From positions 44,152-108,151 of the forward strand of contig NZ_JAFEUF010000002.1 of assembly GCF_016901035.1 (NCBI RefSeq): a stretch of DNA of 64,000 nt. The letters are read 5' to 3'. Positions 53,058 through 62,613 of the stretch are shown here, one piece after another (within the stretch, counting starts at the first letter, position 1; every line of letters begins with the position of its first letter). Below the pieces are notes generated by a model. It had not been told where the DNA came from and did not search any database. It was given only the letters and a program-made list of their open reading frames with translations. Origin of the DNA: Streptomyces durocortorensis (GTDB lineage: Bacteria; Actinomycetota; Actinomycetes; Streptomycetales; Streptomycetaceae). The translations under genes were made by a program, and so were the position numbers.

Positions 53058-54038
53058 TCAGGCGCGCGGCGGAGTGTCCTCGATGGCGCCGAAGTGGTCC
53101 CAGCCGCCCCTGCTGGTCCAGGGCGCGCCGTCGACGGTGACCTGGGGCAGCGCGGAGGGGTTGAGGACCTCGCCGATCACCTTCCAGCGGGCGGGCAGTT
53201 TCACGTCGGGCGGGAAGGTCGCCACGATCGCGTGGTCCTCTCCCCCGGTCAGCACCCACTGGAGCGGGTCGACGCCGACGGCCTGGCCGATGTCGGACAT
53301 CTGCGAGGGGATGTCGATGAGCCCGGAGCGCAGGTCGATACGGCACTTGCTGGCCTCCGCGATGTGGCCGAGGTCCGCGACGAGGCCGTCGCTGACGTCG
53401 GTCATCGCGGTGGCGCCGAGCCCGGCGGCCGCGGGGCCCGCGTGGTACGGCGGTTCGGGGCGGCGGTGCGCCTCGACGAAGGCGCGGGGCGAGCGGAAAC
53501 CGCGGGAGAGCACGGCGTAACCGGCCGCCGACCAGCCGAGCCAGCCGGTGACCGCGACGACGTCGCCGGGGCGGGCGCCGGCGCGGGTGACCGGTTCGTG
53601 GTTGCGCAGGTCGCCGAGTGCGGTGATGGCCACGGTGATCGTGTCGCCGCCGACCACATCACCGCCGACCACGGCCGCGCCCGCCACCTGGCATTCGTCG
53701 CGGAGCCCGTCCATCAGCTCGGCGGCCCAGGTGACGGGGAGGTCGGCGGGGACGACGAGGCCGAGGAGCAGCGCGGTGGGCACGGCGCCCATCGCCGCGA
53801 TGTCGGCGAGGTTCTGGGCGGCGGCCTTGCGGCCGACGTCGTACGCCGTCGACCAGTCGCGGCGGAAGTGCCGCCCTTCCAGCAGGATGTCCGTACTGGC
53901 CACGACCCTGCGGTCGGGGGCGGCCACGACCGCGGCGTCGTCGCCGGGCCCCAGCCGTACCGCCGGAGTGGTGGTGAGCCGGGACGTGAGCTCTCTGATG
54001 AGCCCGAACTCCCCCAACTCGCCCACGGTTCCCTTCAC
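53058..54038 (-). CDS. thiL: Thiamine-monophosphate kinase ThiL
   Basis: Signature [43 protein letters not shown] (metal-binding Asp), then [15 protein letters not shown] and [19 protein letters not shown]. It converts TMP to the active cofactor TPP. The leader (54063-54081) has a CCCGGAC/GTCCGGG hairpin but no recognisable TPP riboswitch. Confidence 0.96.
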   Translation of the reverse strand: MKGTVGELGEFGLIRELTSRLTTTPAVRLGPGDDAAVVAAPDRRVVASTDILLEGRHFRRDWSTAYDVGRKAAAQNLADIAAMGAVPTALLLGLVVPADLPVTWAAELMDGLRDECQVAGAAVVGGDVVGGDTITVAITALGDLRNHEPVTRAGARPGDVVAVTGWLGWSAAGYAVLSRGFRSPRAFVEAHRRPEPPYHAGPAAAGLGATAMTDVSDGLVADLGHIAEASKCRIDLRSGLIDIPSQMSDIGQAVGVDPLQWVLTGGEDHAIVATFPPDVKLPARWKVIGEVLNPSALPQVTVDGAPWTSRGGWDHFGAIEDTPPRA

Positions 54039-54257
54039 CGAGTCTCACCTCTCCTTTATCGCCCCGGACACCCGTCCGGGCCCCCGGTCGCGAGCCGTCT
54101 GTGCTGTCGGTACCGTCAAGAGATACGTCAACTTCTGCGCCCTGTACGCCACGCTGTCGACGTCATCCGGCCCGTAGGTCTCCCCGCGGCCCGCGGCAAC
54201 GCGATAACGTGGCGTCCCTTTCCCCCACATGATCCTCGTGGCCGCCCTGGAGGTTCC

Positions 54258-54491
54258 GTGGTACAGGCGTACATCCTCATCCAGACCGAGGTGGGCAAGG
54301 CGTCGATCGTCGCCGACACCATCTCCAAGATTCCGGGAGTGATCCAGGCAGAGGACGTCACCGGTCCGTACGACGTGATCGTGCGGGCCCAGGCAGACAC
54401 GGTCGACGAGCTCGGCCGCATGGTGGTCGCCAAAGTGCAGCAGGTGGACGGCATCACACGGACCCTGACCTGTCCGGTCGTCCACCTCTGA
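54258..54491 (+). CDS. Stand-alone Lrp/AsnC ligand-binding (RAM) domain protein (77 aa)
   Basis: The GTG at 54258 with a GGAGG site starts VVQAYILIQTEVGKASIVAD. The RAM pattern continues with TISKIPGVIQAEDVTGPYDV and VAKVQQVDGITRTLTC. It lacks the N-terminal HTH, so it cannot itself bind DNA like Lrp and may bind small ligands or pair with a full-length partner. Conserved in actinobacteria beside thiL. Confidence 0.9.
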   Translation: MVQAYILIQTEVGKASIVADTISKIPGVIQAEDVTGPYDVIVRAQADTVDELGRMVVAKVQQVDGITRTLTCPVVHL

Positions 54492-54511
54492 CCCCCGTTT
54501 AGGCTGGGCCG

Positions 54512-55000
54512 GTGACGTCATCCGCCCGCCGTTCTCCCCGCTCGATATTCCTCGGTCTGTCCGCTGCCGTGCTCGTCCTGGCCGCGGCGGGCTGTTCCCT
54601 CAGCGACGCGCAGCCCTCGATCACGGTTCCCACACCGTCGGCGGAGGCCGCCGCGTACTGCGAGGCCCTGCACGAGGAACTGCCGAAGACCGTCCTCGAA
54701 CTGGAACGCAGCGACCCCTCCCCGGATTCGGAGCTGACCGCCGGCTGGGGGGACGGGGCGATCGTACTGCGCTGCGGGGTTCCCCGGCCCGCGAAGATGG
54801 ACGACCCTCAGTCGGAGGGCGTCGAGGCGGACGGGGTGCAGTGGATGCTGGAGGAGCGCGATGGCTCCGGTCCGCGGTTCACCACCACGTACCGCAAGGC
54901 GTACGTCGAGGTCACGCTGGATTCGACGTACGCCCACGACATCACGCCGCTGGCCTCGTTCGCCGGCCCCGTCTCGAAGACGGTCCCCGGAAAATTCTGA
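54512..55000 (+). CDS. DUF3515 family lipoprotein (162 aa)
   Basis: An N-terminal signal with lipobox (LSAAVLVLAAAGC, Cys about residue 28) suggests an exported lipoprotein. The mature part has two Cys (AYCEAL and VLRCGVP) that could form a disulfide. It is a DUF3515 member, always found near ddl in actinobacteria. It lies 20 bp after the RAM gene, so the two may be co-transcribed. Confidence 0.87.
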   Translation: MTSSARRSPRSIFLGLSAAVLVLAAAGCSLSDAQPSITVPTPSAEAAAYCEALHEELPKTVLELERSDPSPDSELTAGWGDGAIVLRCGVPRPAKMDDPQSEGVEADGVQWMLEERDGSGPRFTTTYRKAYVEVTLDSTYAHDITPLASFAGPVSKTVPGKF

Positions 55001-55018
55001 GTGCCGCTCGCGGCTTCG

Positions 55019-56194
55019 TCAGCGCAGTCCGGTGGAACGGGTCAACGCGGCCTGGATCAGCCGGTCGACCAGCTCCGGGTAGCTCACACCGCTCTCCTGC
55101 CACATGCGCGGGTACATGGAGATCGGGGTGAAGCCCGGCAGGGTGTTGATCTCGTTGATGACGAAGGTGCCGTCCTCGGTGAGGAAGAAGTCGGCGCGCA
55201 CCAGGCCCTCGCAGGAGACGGCGTCGAAGGCGGCGACAGCGAGCCGCTGCACCTCTGCGGTCTCCTCCTCGGTGAGCGGTGCGGGAACCAGACCCGTGGC
55301 CGAGTCGATGTACTTCGCCTCGAAGTCGTAGAAGTCGTGCGCGGTGACCGGCGGGATCTCGGCGGGCACGCTGGCGCGCGGGCCGTCCTCGAACTCCAGC
55401 ACCCCGCACTCGATCTCCCGGCCGCGCAGCAGCGACTCGACGAGGAACTTCGGGTCGTGGCGGCGGGCCTCCTCGATCGCCTCGTCGAGGCCCTCGACGC
55501 CGTCGACCTTGGTGATGCCCATCGAGGAGCCGCCCCGGGCGGGCTTGATGAACAGCGGCCAGCCGTGCTCGCCGGCGAAGTCCACGATCCGCTTGCGGGC
55601 GGCGGCGGGGTTGCTGTCCCACTCCCGGGGGCGGACGACCTCGTACGGTCCGACGGGCAGGCCGAAGGAGAGGAAGACGCGCTTCATGTACTCCTTGTCC
55701 TGGCCGACGGCGGAGGCGAGGACGCCCGCGCCGACGTAGGGCACACCGGAGAGTTCGAGGAGCCCCTGGAGGGTGCCGTCCTCGCCGTACGGGCCGTGCA
55801 GCACGGGGAAGACGACGTCGACCTCGCCCAGCGCCTTGGGCACCGAACCGGGCTCGGTGTAGACGACCTCGCGGCTGCCCGGGTCCACGGAGAGCACGAC
55901 GCTGCCCTCGGCGGACTCGGCGAGCCGGTCCACGTCGGGGACCTTGCGGTCGGCGATGGCCATGCGTTCGGGCTCGTCGGCGGTGAGCGCCCAGCGGCCG
56001 TCCGTCGTGATGCCGATCGGCAGGACGTCGTACTTCGTCCGGTCGATGGCCTTCATGACGGCGCCGGCCGTGACGACCGAGATGCCGTGTTCGGAGCTGC
56101 GGCCGCCGAACACGACAGCCACACGGGGCTTGCGGCGCTGCGCCTGCGGGCTGTCGGCGCGCTCAGGGCTCTGGGGGAGGTTCTCGCTGCTCAT
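55019..56194 (-). CDS. ddlA: D-alanine--D-alanine ligase
   Basis: ATP-grasp enzyme: RVAVVFGGRSSEHGISVVTA, the middle segment KEYMKRVFLSFGLPVGPYEV, KPARGGSSMGITKVD, and the C-terminal metal loop FVINEINTLPGFTPISMYPR. It makes the peptidoglycan dipeptide. The Ddl-type sequence (EINTLPGFT) does not look like a VanA-type lactate ligase. It lies 34 bp from gpsA. Confidence 0.96.
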   Translation of the reverse strand: MSSENLPQSPERADSPQAQRRKPRVAVVFGGRSSEHGISVVTAGAVMKAIDRTKYDVLPIGITTDGRWALTADEPERMAIADRKVPDVDRLAESAEGSVVLSVDPGSREVVYTEPGSVPKALGEVDVVFPVLHGPYGEDGTLQGLLELSGVPYVGAGVLASAVGQDKEYMKRVFLSFGLPVGPYEVVRPREWDSNPAAARKRIVDFAGEHGWPLFIKPARGGSSMGITKVDGVEGLDEAIEEARRHDPKFLVESLLRGREIECGVLEFEDGPRASVPAEIPPVTAHDFYDFEAKYIDSATGLVPAPLTEEETAEVQRLAVAAFDAVSCEGLVRADFFLTEDGTFVINEINTLPGFTPISMYPRMWQESGVSYPELVDRLIQAALTRSTGLR

Positions 56195-56228
56195 ATCGCG
56201 ATGAGCGTACCTGCTGGTAAGAGAGACG

Positions 56229-57239
56229 TCAGCGTCGCTCGGCCTTGGCGCTGCGCGACATCAGCTCCTTGACGGCGACGACCGGGGACTTGCCCTCGTG
56301 GACGATCGAGACGACGGTCTCGGTGATGGGCATGTCGACCCCGTGCCTGCGTGCCAGGTCGAGGACCGATTCGCAGGACTTGACGCCCTCGGCGGTCTGC
56401 TTGGTGACGGCGATCGTCTCCTGGAGCGTCATGCCGCGGCCGAGGTTGGTGCCGAAGGTGTGGTTGCGCGAGAGCGGCGAGGAGCAGGTGGCCACCAGGT
56501 CGCCCAGGCCCGCGAGTCCGGAGAACGTCAGCGGGTCCGCGCCCATGGCCAGGCCCAGTCGGGTGGTCTCGGCGAGGCCGCGGGTGATGAGGGAGCCCTT
56601 GGTGTTGTCGCCGAGACCCATGCCGTCCGCGATGCCGACGGCGAGGCCGATGACGTTCTTCACCGCGCCGCCGAGCTCGCAGCCGACCACGTCGGTGTTG
56701 GTGTACGGGCGGAAGTACGGGGTGTGGCAGGCGGCCTGGAGGCGCTGGGCGACGGACTCGTCGGCGCAGGCGACGACGGCGGCGGCGGGGCGGCGCTCGG
56801 CGATCTCCTTGGCCAGGTTGGGCCCCGAGACGACGGCGATGCGGTCGGCGGAGACCTTGGTGACGTCGGCGATCACCTCGCTCATCAGCTCGGCGGTGCC
56901 CAGTTCGACGCCCTTCATCAGGGAGACCAGGACGGTGTGCGGCTCCAGGTGCGGGGCCCAGTCGGCGAGGTTGGCGCGCAGCGTCTGGGAGGGCACGACC
57001 AGGAAGGCGAACTCCGCCCCGCGCAGGGCCTCGGCGGCGTCGGTGGTGGCGTGGATGGAGTCGGGGAGCGCGATGCCCGGGAGGTAGTCCGGGTTGGTGC
57101 GGGTGGTGTTGATGGTCTCGGCGACCTCGGCGCGGCGGCCCCAGAGGGTGACCTCACAGCCGGCGTCGGCGAGGATCACGGCGAACGCCGTACCCCATGA
57201 GCCGGTTCCGAAGACGGCTGCTTTTACGGGGTGCGTCAC
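56229..57239 (-). CDS. gpsA: Glycerol-3-phosphate dehydrogenase [NAD(P)+]
   Basis: The dinucleotide motif [20 protein letters not shown] is at the N-terminus, then [15 protein letters not shown] and [20 protein letters not shown] with the catalytic Lys, ending in the helical domain ([17 protein letters not shown]). It makes the glycerol phosphate backbone of lipids. The ATG at 57239 overlaps the acyltransferase stop as ATGA. Confidence 0.96.
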   Translation of the reverse strand: MTHPVKAAVFGTGSWGTAFAVILADAGCEVTLWGRRAEVAETINTTRTNPDYLPGIALPDSIHATTDAAEALRGAEFAFLVVPSQTLRANLADWAPHLEPHTVLVSLMKGVELGTAELMSEVIADVTKVSADRIAVVSGPNLAKEIAERRPAAAVVACADESVAQRLQAACHTPYFRPYTNTDVVGCELGGAVKNVIGLAVGIADGMGLGDNTKGSLITRGLAETTRLGLAMGADPLTFSGLAGLGDLVATCSSPLSRNHTFGTNLGRGMTLQETIAVTKQTAEGVKSCESVLDLARRHGVDMPITETVVSIVHEGKSPVVAVKELMSRSAKAERR

Positions 57240-57988
57240 GTAGATCCCTTTCCCTGGGCCCTGCGCCGTTGCTCAGCACGGGCTTTGCGGTGGTCGTAGA
57301 GCTCTGCGGGGGCCTTCTCCCCGCGCAGGTCCTCCAGCTCGCGGGTGATCGCGGCCATGATGACCTCGGTCGCCTGGCGCAGCACGTCGGGCGTCGGCTC
57401 GACATCGTAGAAGCGGCTGAGGTCGACGGGCGGACCGGCCTGCACCGCCAGCGTCTTGCGGGGGAACAGCCGCAGCTTGTTGTCCTTGGCGTACGGCGGC
57501 ATCGCAAGGTTGGCGCCCCACTGGGCGACCGGGATGACCGGGGCCCGGGTCATCAGGGCGACCCGGGCGGCCCCGGTCTTCCCGGCCATCGGCCACATGT
57601 CGGGATCCCGGGTGAGAGTGCCCTCGGGGTAGAAGGCGACGCACTCACCGCGCTCGATGGCGTCGACGGCGGCGCGGAACGCGTCCAGGGCGTCGGTCGT
57701 CTCACGGTAGACGGGGATCTGGCCGGTGCCTCGCAGCATCATCCCGACGAAGGGGGTGCGGAAGAGACCGGCCTTCGCCAGGAGGCGCGGCACGCGTCCG
57801 GTGTTGTACTGGAAGTGCGCGTAGGAGAGCGGGTCCAGATAGGAGTTGTGGTTGACGGCGGTGATGAAACCGCCGTCGGCCGGAATGTGTTCCGTCCCCC
57901 GCCAGTCGCGCTTGAACAGAACCACCAATGGCGGCTTGGCGATGACCGCCGCCAGGCGGTACCAAAAGCCGATTCTGCGGCGGGACAC
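57236..57988 (-). CDS. 1-acyl-sn-glycerol-3-phosphate acyltransferase (PlsC-like)
   Basis: The acyltransferase motif NHNSYLD (NHxxxxD) is near residue 46 and the phosphate-binding [10 protein letters not shown] near residue 117. A basic N-terminus ([12 protein letters not shown]) and a short hydrophobic stretch suggest membrane association. It is paired with gpsA, which supplies the substrate backbone. Start GTG at 57988. Confidence 0.9.
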   Translation of the reverse strand: MSRRRIGFWYRLAAVIAKPPLVVLFKRDWRGTEHIPADGGFITAVNHNSYLDPLSYAHFQYNTGRVPRLLAKAGLFRTPFVGMMLRGTGQIPVYRETTDALDAFRAAVDAIERGECVAFYPEGTLTRDPDMWPMAGKTGAARVALMTRAPVIPVAQWGANLAMPPYAKDNKLRLFPRKTLAVQAGPPVDLSRFYDVEPTPDVLRQATEVIMAAITRELEDLRGEKAPAELYDHRKARAEQRRRAQGKGST

Positions 57989-58162
57989 TTGGATACCTTC
58001 CTTAAGGATTTCAACCTGCTGCCTGGTTACTGACGGTCAAGTCTCGCCCCAGACCCCTGCGCTGTCGAGAACACCGTACGCCTCACGGTCGGTAGCGGGC
58101 CTCCGGGTTGTCGTACCGGCAGGCGAGAATAAGTCCTGACGCGTACGGAGGGGGAGATCGCC

Positions 58163-58822
58163 ACGAACACCGATCCGGCCGGGCCCTGGTCCCTGGTCGT
58201 TCCGCTGAAGCCGCTCGCCCGGGCCAAGAGCCGCCTGGGGCCGGCGGCGGGTGAGGAGGCGCGGCCCCGGCTGGCCCTGGCCTTCGCCCAGGACACGGTG
58301 GCCGCGGCGCTGGCCTGTCCCCGGGTGCGGGATGTGGTGGTCGTCACGGACGACGTCGTGGCCGCGGCGGCTCTTTCCGCGCTCGGCGCGCGGATCGTGC
58401 CGGACGCTCCGGGGGCCGGGCTCAACGCGGCGCTGGCACACGGGGCGCGCTCCGTGCGGGCCCTGCGGCCCGCCGCCGCGGTCGCCGCGCTCAACGCGGA
58501 TCTGCCGGCACTGCGACCCGGCGAATTGGCGCGGGTGCTCGATTTTGCCTCCGCTTTTCCCAGCGCATTTCTCCGGGACGCGGCGGGAATCGGAACGACA
58601 TTTCTCACCGCTGCGGGGGGTGCGGAATTCCGTCCGGTTTTCGGTGGTCCGTCCGGGGCCCGGCACCTGGCGTCGGGTGCGGTGGAAATAGCGCTGCCCG
58701 GTGTCGACTCGGTGCGCCGGGACGTGGATACGGGCGAGGACCTGCGGGTCGCCCTGGCCCTGGGGGTGGGGCCGCACACGGCGCGGATCGCGGCCGTGTG
58801 CGCCCCGGTCCGTGACCGATAG
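58163..58822 (+). CDS. cofC: 2-phospho-L-lactate guanylyltransferase CofC, apparent ACG start
   Basis: CofC adds GMP to phospholactate in F420 synthesis. The family N-terminus WSLVVPLKPLARAKSRLGPA is fully encoded from 58187, but there is no ATG, GTG or TTG between the upstream in-frame TAA and this motif. An ACG at 58163 lies 8 nt after GGAGGGGG and is followed by Asn-Thr-Asp-Pro, as in homologues that begin Met-Asn-Thr-Asp. So translation probably starts at ACG, or the start ATG was mutated or misread. The rest (VVVVTDDVVAAAALSALGAR, ALNADLPALRPGEL) is intact. The first standard start would be the GTG at 58298, which removes the substrate-binding N-terminus. Confidence 0.8.
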   Translation, partial: TNTDPAGPWSLVVPLKPLARAKSRLGPAAGEEARPRLALAFAQDTVAAALACPRVRDVVVVTDDVVAAAALSALGARIVPDAPGAGLNAALAHGARSVRALRPAAAVAALNADLPALRPGELARVLDFASAFPSAFLRDAAGIGTTFLTAAGGAEFRPVFGGPSGARHLASGAVEIALPGVDSVRRDVDTGEDLRVALALGVGPHTARIAAVCAPVRDR

Positions 58823-58832
58823 GCTGCCGCCC

Positions 58833-59036
58833 ATGCAGGCGACCTCGTACACGTACGACCCCGAGACCCGTGGCGGCAGTGTGCTGCTGGACGACGGCAC
58901 CCCGGTGGAGTTCGACGCCGCGGCCTTCGACGCGGGCGGCCTGCTGCTGCTGCGTCCGGGGCAGCGGGTGCGGATCGAGGGCGAGGGCGAGGGGGCGGCT
59001 CTGCGGATCACGCTGGTGACGCTGCAGACGTTCTAG
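58833..59036 (+). CDS. Small conserved protein (67 aa)
   Basis: MQATSYTYDPETRGGSVLLD, then GTPVEFDAAAFDAGGLLLLR and GQRVRIEGEGEGAALRITLV: a beta-rich, barrel-like small protein found after cofC in Streptomyces. The distance to cofC is 10 bp, so they are probably co-transcribed. Function unknown. Confidence 0.78.
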   Translation: MQATSYTYDPETRGGSVLLDDGTPVEFDAAAFDAGGLLLLRPGQRVRIEGEGEGAALRITLVTLQTF

Positions 59037-59046
59037 AAGTGGTTCG

Positions 59047-59225
59047 CTAGGGCCTGTCCGACCATTCCCGTCGTCGCCCGCAGGGGGGCCGCGCGGCGTC
59101 TGGTGCGTGCGATCGGCGTGCTGGCCCCAGGCCCTCGTACTGGACGTACTTGGGCCTGGGGCCAGTGCGGCGAGAGTGCGTGCACGGCGTCGTGAGGCAG
59201 ACGGGAATGGTCGGACAGGCCCTAG
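59047..59225. mobile_element. MITE-like element with perfect 26-bp terminal inverted repeats
   Basis: The ends CTAGGGCCTGTCCGACC... (59047-59072) and its exact complement (59200-59225) are 26 bp. A second inner palindrome, CTGGCCCCAGGCCC with 59152-59165, and an inner AGTACG pair let nearly the whole 179 bp fold. There is no gene inside. The CTAG at both ends could be the target duplication typical of some IS5-type transposons. It stands between the 67-aa gene and the hupS stop, harming neither. Confidence 0.75.
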
Positions 59226-59273
59226 GCCGAACGGGGCCCGGCGCGTTGTGAGGGGCGAGCGGGTCGCCCGGTC

Positions 59274-59942
59274 TCACTTCTTGCGTGCGGTGGCCTTCTT
59301 GGCCGTGGTCTTGCGCGCCGTGGTCTTCTTCGCGGGCGCCTTCTTCGCCGTGGTCTTCTTGGCGGGCGCGGTCTTGCTGGCGACCGTCTTCTTGGCGGTC
59401 GTGGCCGTCTTCTTGGCCGGGGTCGCCTTCTTCGCGGCCGCGGACGCCTTCTTCGCCGTCGCGGTCGTCTTCTTGGCGGTGGCCTTCTTGGCGGCGGCGG
59501 TCTTCGCCGGGGTCGCCTTCTTGGCGGTGGTCTTCTTCGCGGTGGCCTTCTTGGCGGCCGACTTCTTGGCGGCGGCGGCCTTCACCGTCGTACGGGCGGC
59601 GGAAGATCCGCCCGAGAGGCTGCCCTTGGGGGCCTTCTTGACGGCCACGTCGTTCTTGGGGAGCTTCTTGGAGCCGCTCACCAGGTCCTTGAACCCCTGG
59701 CCCGCGCGGAAGCGGGGCACCGAGGTCTTCTTGACCCGGACGCGCTCACCCGTCTGCGGGTTGCGGGCGTACCGGGCGGGGCGGTCGACCTTCTCGAACG
59801 AACCGAAGCCGGTGACCGAGACACGGTCCCCGGCGACAACGGCACGGACGATCGCGTCGAGTACCGCGTCGACAGCGTCTGCGGCCTGCTGGCGGCCGCC
59901 GACCTTGTCGGCAATCGCTTCTACGAGCTGCGCCTTGTTCAC
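59274..59942 (-). CDS. hupS: Nucleoid protein HupS, HU with lysine-rich tail
   Basis: Residues 1-92 are an HU fold (MNKAQLVEAIADKVGGRQQA, VTGFGSFEKVDRPARYARNP, VPRFRAGQGFKDLV). The tail of about 120 residues is made of degenerate KKAT, AKKT and PAKK units like eukaryotic linker histones. In S. coelicolor HupS compacts the nucleoid in spores. The tail repeats are encoded by near-repeating GGTCTTCTTGGC-type DNA. Confidence 0.95.
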   Translation of the reverse strand: MNKAQLVEAIADKVGGRQQAADAVDAVLDAIVRAVVAGDRVSVTGFGSFEKVDRPARYARNPQTGERVRVKKTSVPRFRAGQGFKDLVSGSKKLPKNDVAVKKAPKGSLSGGSSAARTTVKAAAAKKSAAKKATAKKTTAKKATPAKTAAAKKATAKKTTATAKKASAAAKKATPAKKTATTAKKTVASKTAPAKKTTAKKAPAKKTTARKTTAKKATARKK

Positions 59943-60084
59943 GTCTTCCCCTTCGGAGACATTGCCAGAACGAAAGTGTTCAAGCTTTTTCGCACGTTAG
60001 GCAGATATATACCGCAAATCAAACACGAAACGGGCTAATCACCCTAGTGCCGCAACGAAGTCGACCGATGCGCAGTTCCACGTG

Positions 60085-60312
60085 TCAGTCACCTTCGGGG
60101 AATCGGCCCTCATCGAGGTCCTTCATCAACCGGTCCAGACGCCTTGCCGCGTCCGGGAGATCGTGCTTCGCCGCGGCCGTGACGACCAGCAGCTTCCGGG
60201 TCAGCGCCATCCGTACGCTCTCCGGGACTTGCAGTGCACGCACCTTCGCGTGCGCTTCCTTCAATCGGTCGGCGACTTGGCCATAGAGCTTGAGTTGGCT
60301 GTCGCGTTCCAT
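60085..60312 (-). CDS. Small conserved protein of unknown function (75 aa)
   Basis: Starts MERDSQLKLYGQVADRLKEA at 60312; the frame is open further but unsupported. The protein is helical, with HAKVRALQVPESVRMALTRK and DLPDAARRLDRLMKDLDEG. It is conserved in Streptomyces between hupS and leuD, as far as I recall. The region between it and hupS (about 140 bp) is A/T-rich and should carry the hupS promoter. Confidence 0.7.
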   Translation of the reverse strand: MERDSQLKLYGQVADRLKEAHAKVRALQVPESVRMALTRKLLVVTAAAKHDLPDAARRLDRLMKDLDEGRFPEGD

Positions 60313-60365
60313 GCACCGATTGTGCCATCTGGGGCGAGTTGTCGCCCGACGGGGTCTCAACAAGC

Positions 60366-60401
60366 GACTGCGCCCCCAGCCGGGAGGCAGGGGGCGCAGT
60401 C
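60366..60401 (-). terminator. Terminator of the leuCD operon
   Basis: GACTGCGCCCCC pairs perfectly with 60390-60401 around a 12-nt loop, 16 bp beyond the leuD stop. Confidence 0.85.
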
Positions 60402-60416
60402 CTGGAAAAGCGCTGC

Positions 60417-61010
60417 TCAGGCGGCAATGGTACGCGGCTTGAAGGCGGGCCTGGACGCCTCGTACGCGGCGATGTCCGCTTCGTTCTGAAGGGTGAGGCT
60501 GATGTCGTCGAGGCCGTTGAGCAACCGCCAGCGGGCGTTCTCGTCGAGCTCGAAGTCGGCCGTGATGCCCTCGGCGCGGACCTGGCGGGCCTCCAGATCG
60601 ACGGTCACCTCGGCGGTCGGGTCGGCCTCCGTCAGCTCCCAGAGGGCGTCGACCACCTTCTGCTCCAGAACCACCGTGAGCAGGCCGTTCTTCAGCGAGT
60701 TGCCGCGGAAGATGTCGGCGAAGCGGGAGGAGACGACGGCCTTGAAGCCGAAGTTCTGCAGGGCCCAGACCGCGTGTTCGCGGGAGGAGCCCGTACCGAA
60801 GTCGGGACCGGCGACCAGGACCGAGGCGCCCTGGCGCTCGGGGCGGTTGAGGACGAAGTTCTCGTCCTTGCGCCAGGCTTCGAAGAGCCCGTCCTCGAAC
60901 CCGTCGCGGGTGACCTTCTTCAGCCAGTGCGCGGGGATGATCTGGTCGGTGTCGACGTTGCTGCGGCGCAGCGGAACGGCTCGGCCGGTGTGCGTGGTGA
61001 AGGCTTCCAT
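60417..61010 (-). CDS. leuD: 3-isopropylmalate dehydratase small subunit
   Basis: [20 protein letters not shown] and [20 protein letters not shown] are typical, followed by [20 protein letters not shown] (swivelling domain). Length of 197 is normal. It forms the dehydratase with LeuC for leucine synthesis. It lies 2 bp after leuC. Confidence 0.97.
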   Translation of the reverse strand: MEAFTTHTGRAVPLRRSNVDTDQIIPAHWLKKVTRDGFEDGLFEAWRKDENFVLNRPERQGASVLVAGPDFGTGSSREHAVWALQNFGFKAVVSSRFADIFRGNSLKNGLLTVVLEQKVVDALWELTEADPTAEVTVDLEARQVRAEGITADFELDENARWRLLNGLDDISLTLQNEADIAAYEASRPAFKPRTIAA

Positions 61011-61012
61011 GG

Positions 61013-62440
61013 CTATCGGACTCCGGCGGGGGTACGGGCGTCGGACAGGTCGGCGGGCGAGGCCAGATGGCCCAGCACCGCGGTGGCGGCGGCGACCTGG
61101 GGCGAGACCAGGTGGGTGCGGCCGCCCTTGCCCTGCCTGCCCTCGAAGTTGCGGTTCGAGGTGGAGGCGGAGCGCTCGCCGGGGGCCAGCTGGTCGGGGT
61201 TCATACCGAGGCACATCGAGCAACCCGCGTGCCGCCATTCGGCGCCGGCCTCGGTGAAGACCTTGTCCAGGCCCTCGGAGACGGCCTGGAGCGCGACCCG
61301 GACGGAGCCGGGGACGACCAGCATCCGTACGCCGTCGGCGACTTTGCGGCCGTCCAGGATCGAGGCCGCGTTGCGCAGGTCCTCGATGCGGCCGTTGGTG
61401 CACGAACCTACGAAGACGGTGTCGACGCTGATGTCGCGCAGCGCCTGCCCGGCGGTCAACCCCATGTACTCCAGGGCCTTTTCGGCGGCGTGGCGCTCCG
61501 AGGCGTCCTCGTACGAAGCGGGGTCGGGGACGTTGGCCGACAGGGGCGCGCCCTGACCGGGGTTGGTGCCCCAGGTGACGAACGGCGCCAGTTCGGCGGC
61601 GTCGATGACGACCTCGGCGTCGAACACGGCGTCGTCGTCGGAGCGCAGGGTGTTCCAGTACGCGACGGCGGCGTCCCAGTCCTCGCCCTCGGGGGCGTGG
61701 TCGCGGCCCTTGAGGTAGTCGAAGGTGGTGGCGTCCGGGGCGATCATGCCCGCGCGGGCGCCGGCCTCGATCGACATGTTGCAGATGGTCATCCGGGCCT
61801 CCATCGAGAGCTTCTCGATGGCGGAGCCGCGGTATTCGAGGATGTAGCCCTGGCCGCCGCCGGTGCCGATCCGGGCGATGATCGCCAGGATCAGGTCCTT
61901 CGCGGTGACCTCGTCGGGCAGTTCGCCCTCGACCGTGATGGCCATGGTCTTCGGGCGGGCCAGCGGCAGCGTCTGGGTGGCCAGGACGTGCTCCACCTGG
62001 CTGGTGCCGATGCCGAACGCCAGCGCGCCGAACGCGCCGTGCGTGGAGGTGTGGGAGTCGCCGCAGACCACGGTGGTGCCCGGCTGGGTCAGCCCCAGCT
62101 GCGGTCCCACCACGTGGACGACGCCCTGCTCGACGTCGCCGAGCGGGTGCAGCCGGACGCCGAAGTCCGCGCAGTTCTTGCGCAGGGTCTCCAGCTGGGC
62201 GCGCGAGACGGGGTCCGCGATCGGCTTGTCGATGTCGAGGGTCGGGGTGTTGTGGTCCTCGGTGGCGATGGTGAGGTCGAGGCGCCGCACCGGGCGTCCG
62301 GCCTGCCGCAGTCCGTCGAAGGCCTGCGGGCTGGTCACCTCGTGCAGCAGGTGCAGATCGATGAAGAGAAGGTCGGGCTCGCCCTCAGCGCGCCGGACGA
62401 CATGGTCGTCCCAGACCTTCTCCGCGAGTGTCCTACCCAT
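61013..62440 (-). CDS. leuC: 3-isopropylmalate dehydratase large subunit
   Basis: The [4Fe-4S] ligands are in [17 protein letters not shown] and [20 protein letters not shown]. Active-site motifs [17 protein letters not shown] and [20 protein letters not shown] are intact; length of 475 is normal. It is divergent from ndgR, whose product regulates it. Confidence 0.97.
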   Translation of the reverse strand: MGRTLAEKVWDDHVVRRAEGEPDLLFIDLHLLHEVTSPQAFDGLRQAGRPVRRLDLTIATEDHNTPTLDIDKPIADPVSRAQLETLRKNCADFGVRLHPLGDVEQGVVHVVGPQLGLTQPGTTVVCGDSHTSTHGAFGALAFGIGTSQVEHVLATQTLPLARPKTMAITVEGELPDEVTAKDLILAIIARIGTGGGQGYILEYRGSAIEKLSMEARMTICNMSIEAGARAGMIAPDATTFDYLKGRDHAPEGEDWDAAVAYWNTLRSDDDAVFDAEVVIDAAELAPFVTWGTNPGQGAPLSANVPDPASYEDASERHAAEKALEYMGLTAGQALRDISVDTVFVGSCTNGRIEDLRNAASILDGRKVADGVRMLVVPGSVRVALQAVSEGLDKVFTEAGAEWRHAGCSMCLGMNPDQLAPGERSASTSNRNFEGRQGKGGRTHLVSPQVAAATAVLGHLASPADLSDARTPAGVR

Positions 62441-62582
62441 CGCTTTCCCTCCGGCCGGCGTCTTCGCCGGCCCAACTAGAGATCGGTGCGCCTCCGTCCG
62501 GACCCCCGTGCGGGGCGGTGGCTACGAGCCGTTGTGCGGCCGCCCCTACAGGTTCGCAACTTCCGCCGGAAATTGAACTTGC

Positions 62583-62599
62583 GTTTCACAGAGTGAGAC
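62583..62599. promoter_or_regulatory. Inverted repeat in the leuC-ndgR divergent promoter, likely NdgR operator
   Basis: GTTTCAC-AGA-GTGAGAC has 7-bp arms with one mismatch, 14 bp before the ndgR start. A shorter TTCCG-C-CGGAA palindrome is at 62561-62571. NdgR is known in S. coelicolor to bind the leuC promoter region. Confidence 0.55.
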
Positions 62600-62613
62600 G
62601 GGAGTATCGTCGT

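Noticed and set aside
54039..54257. TPP riboswitch ahead of thiL or thiD
   Set aside because: No CTGAGA or other conserved core of the TPP aptamer is found; only a simple hairpin is present.
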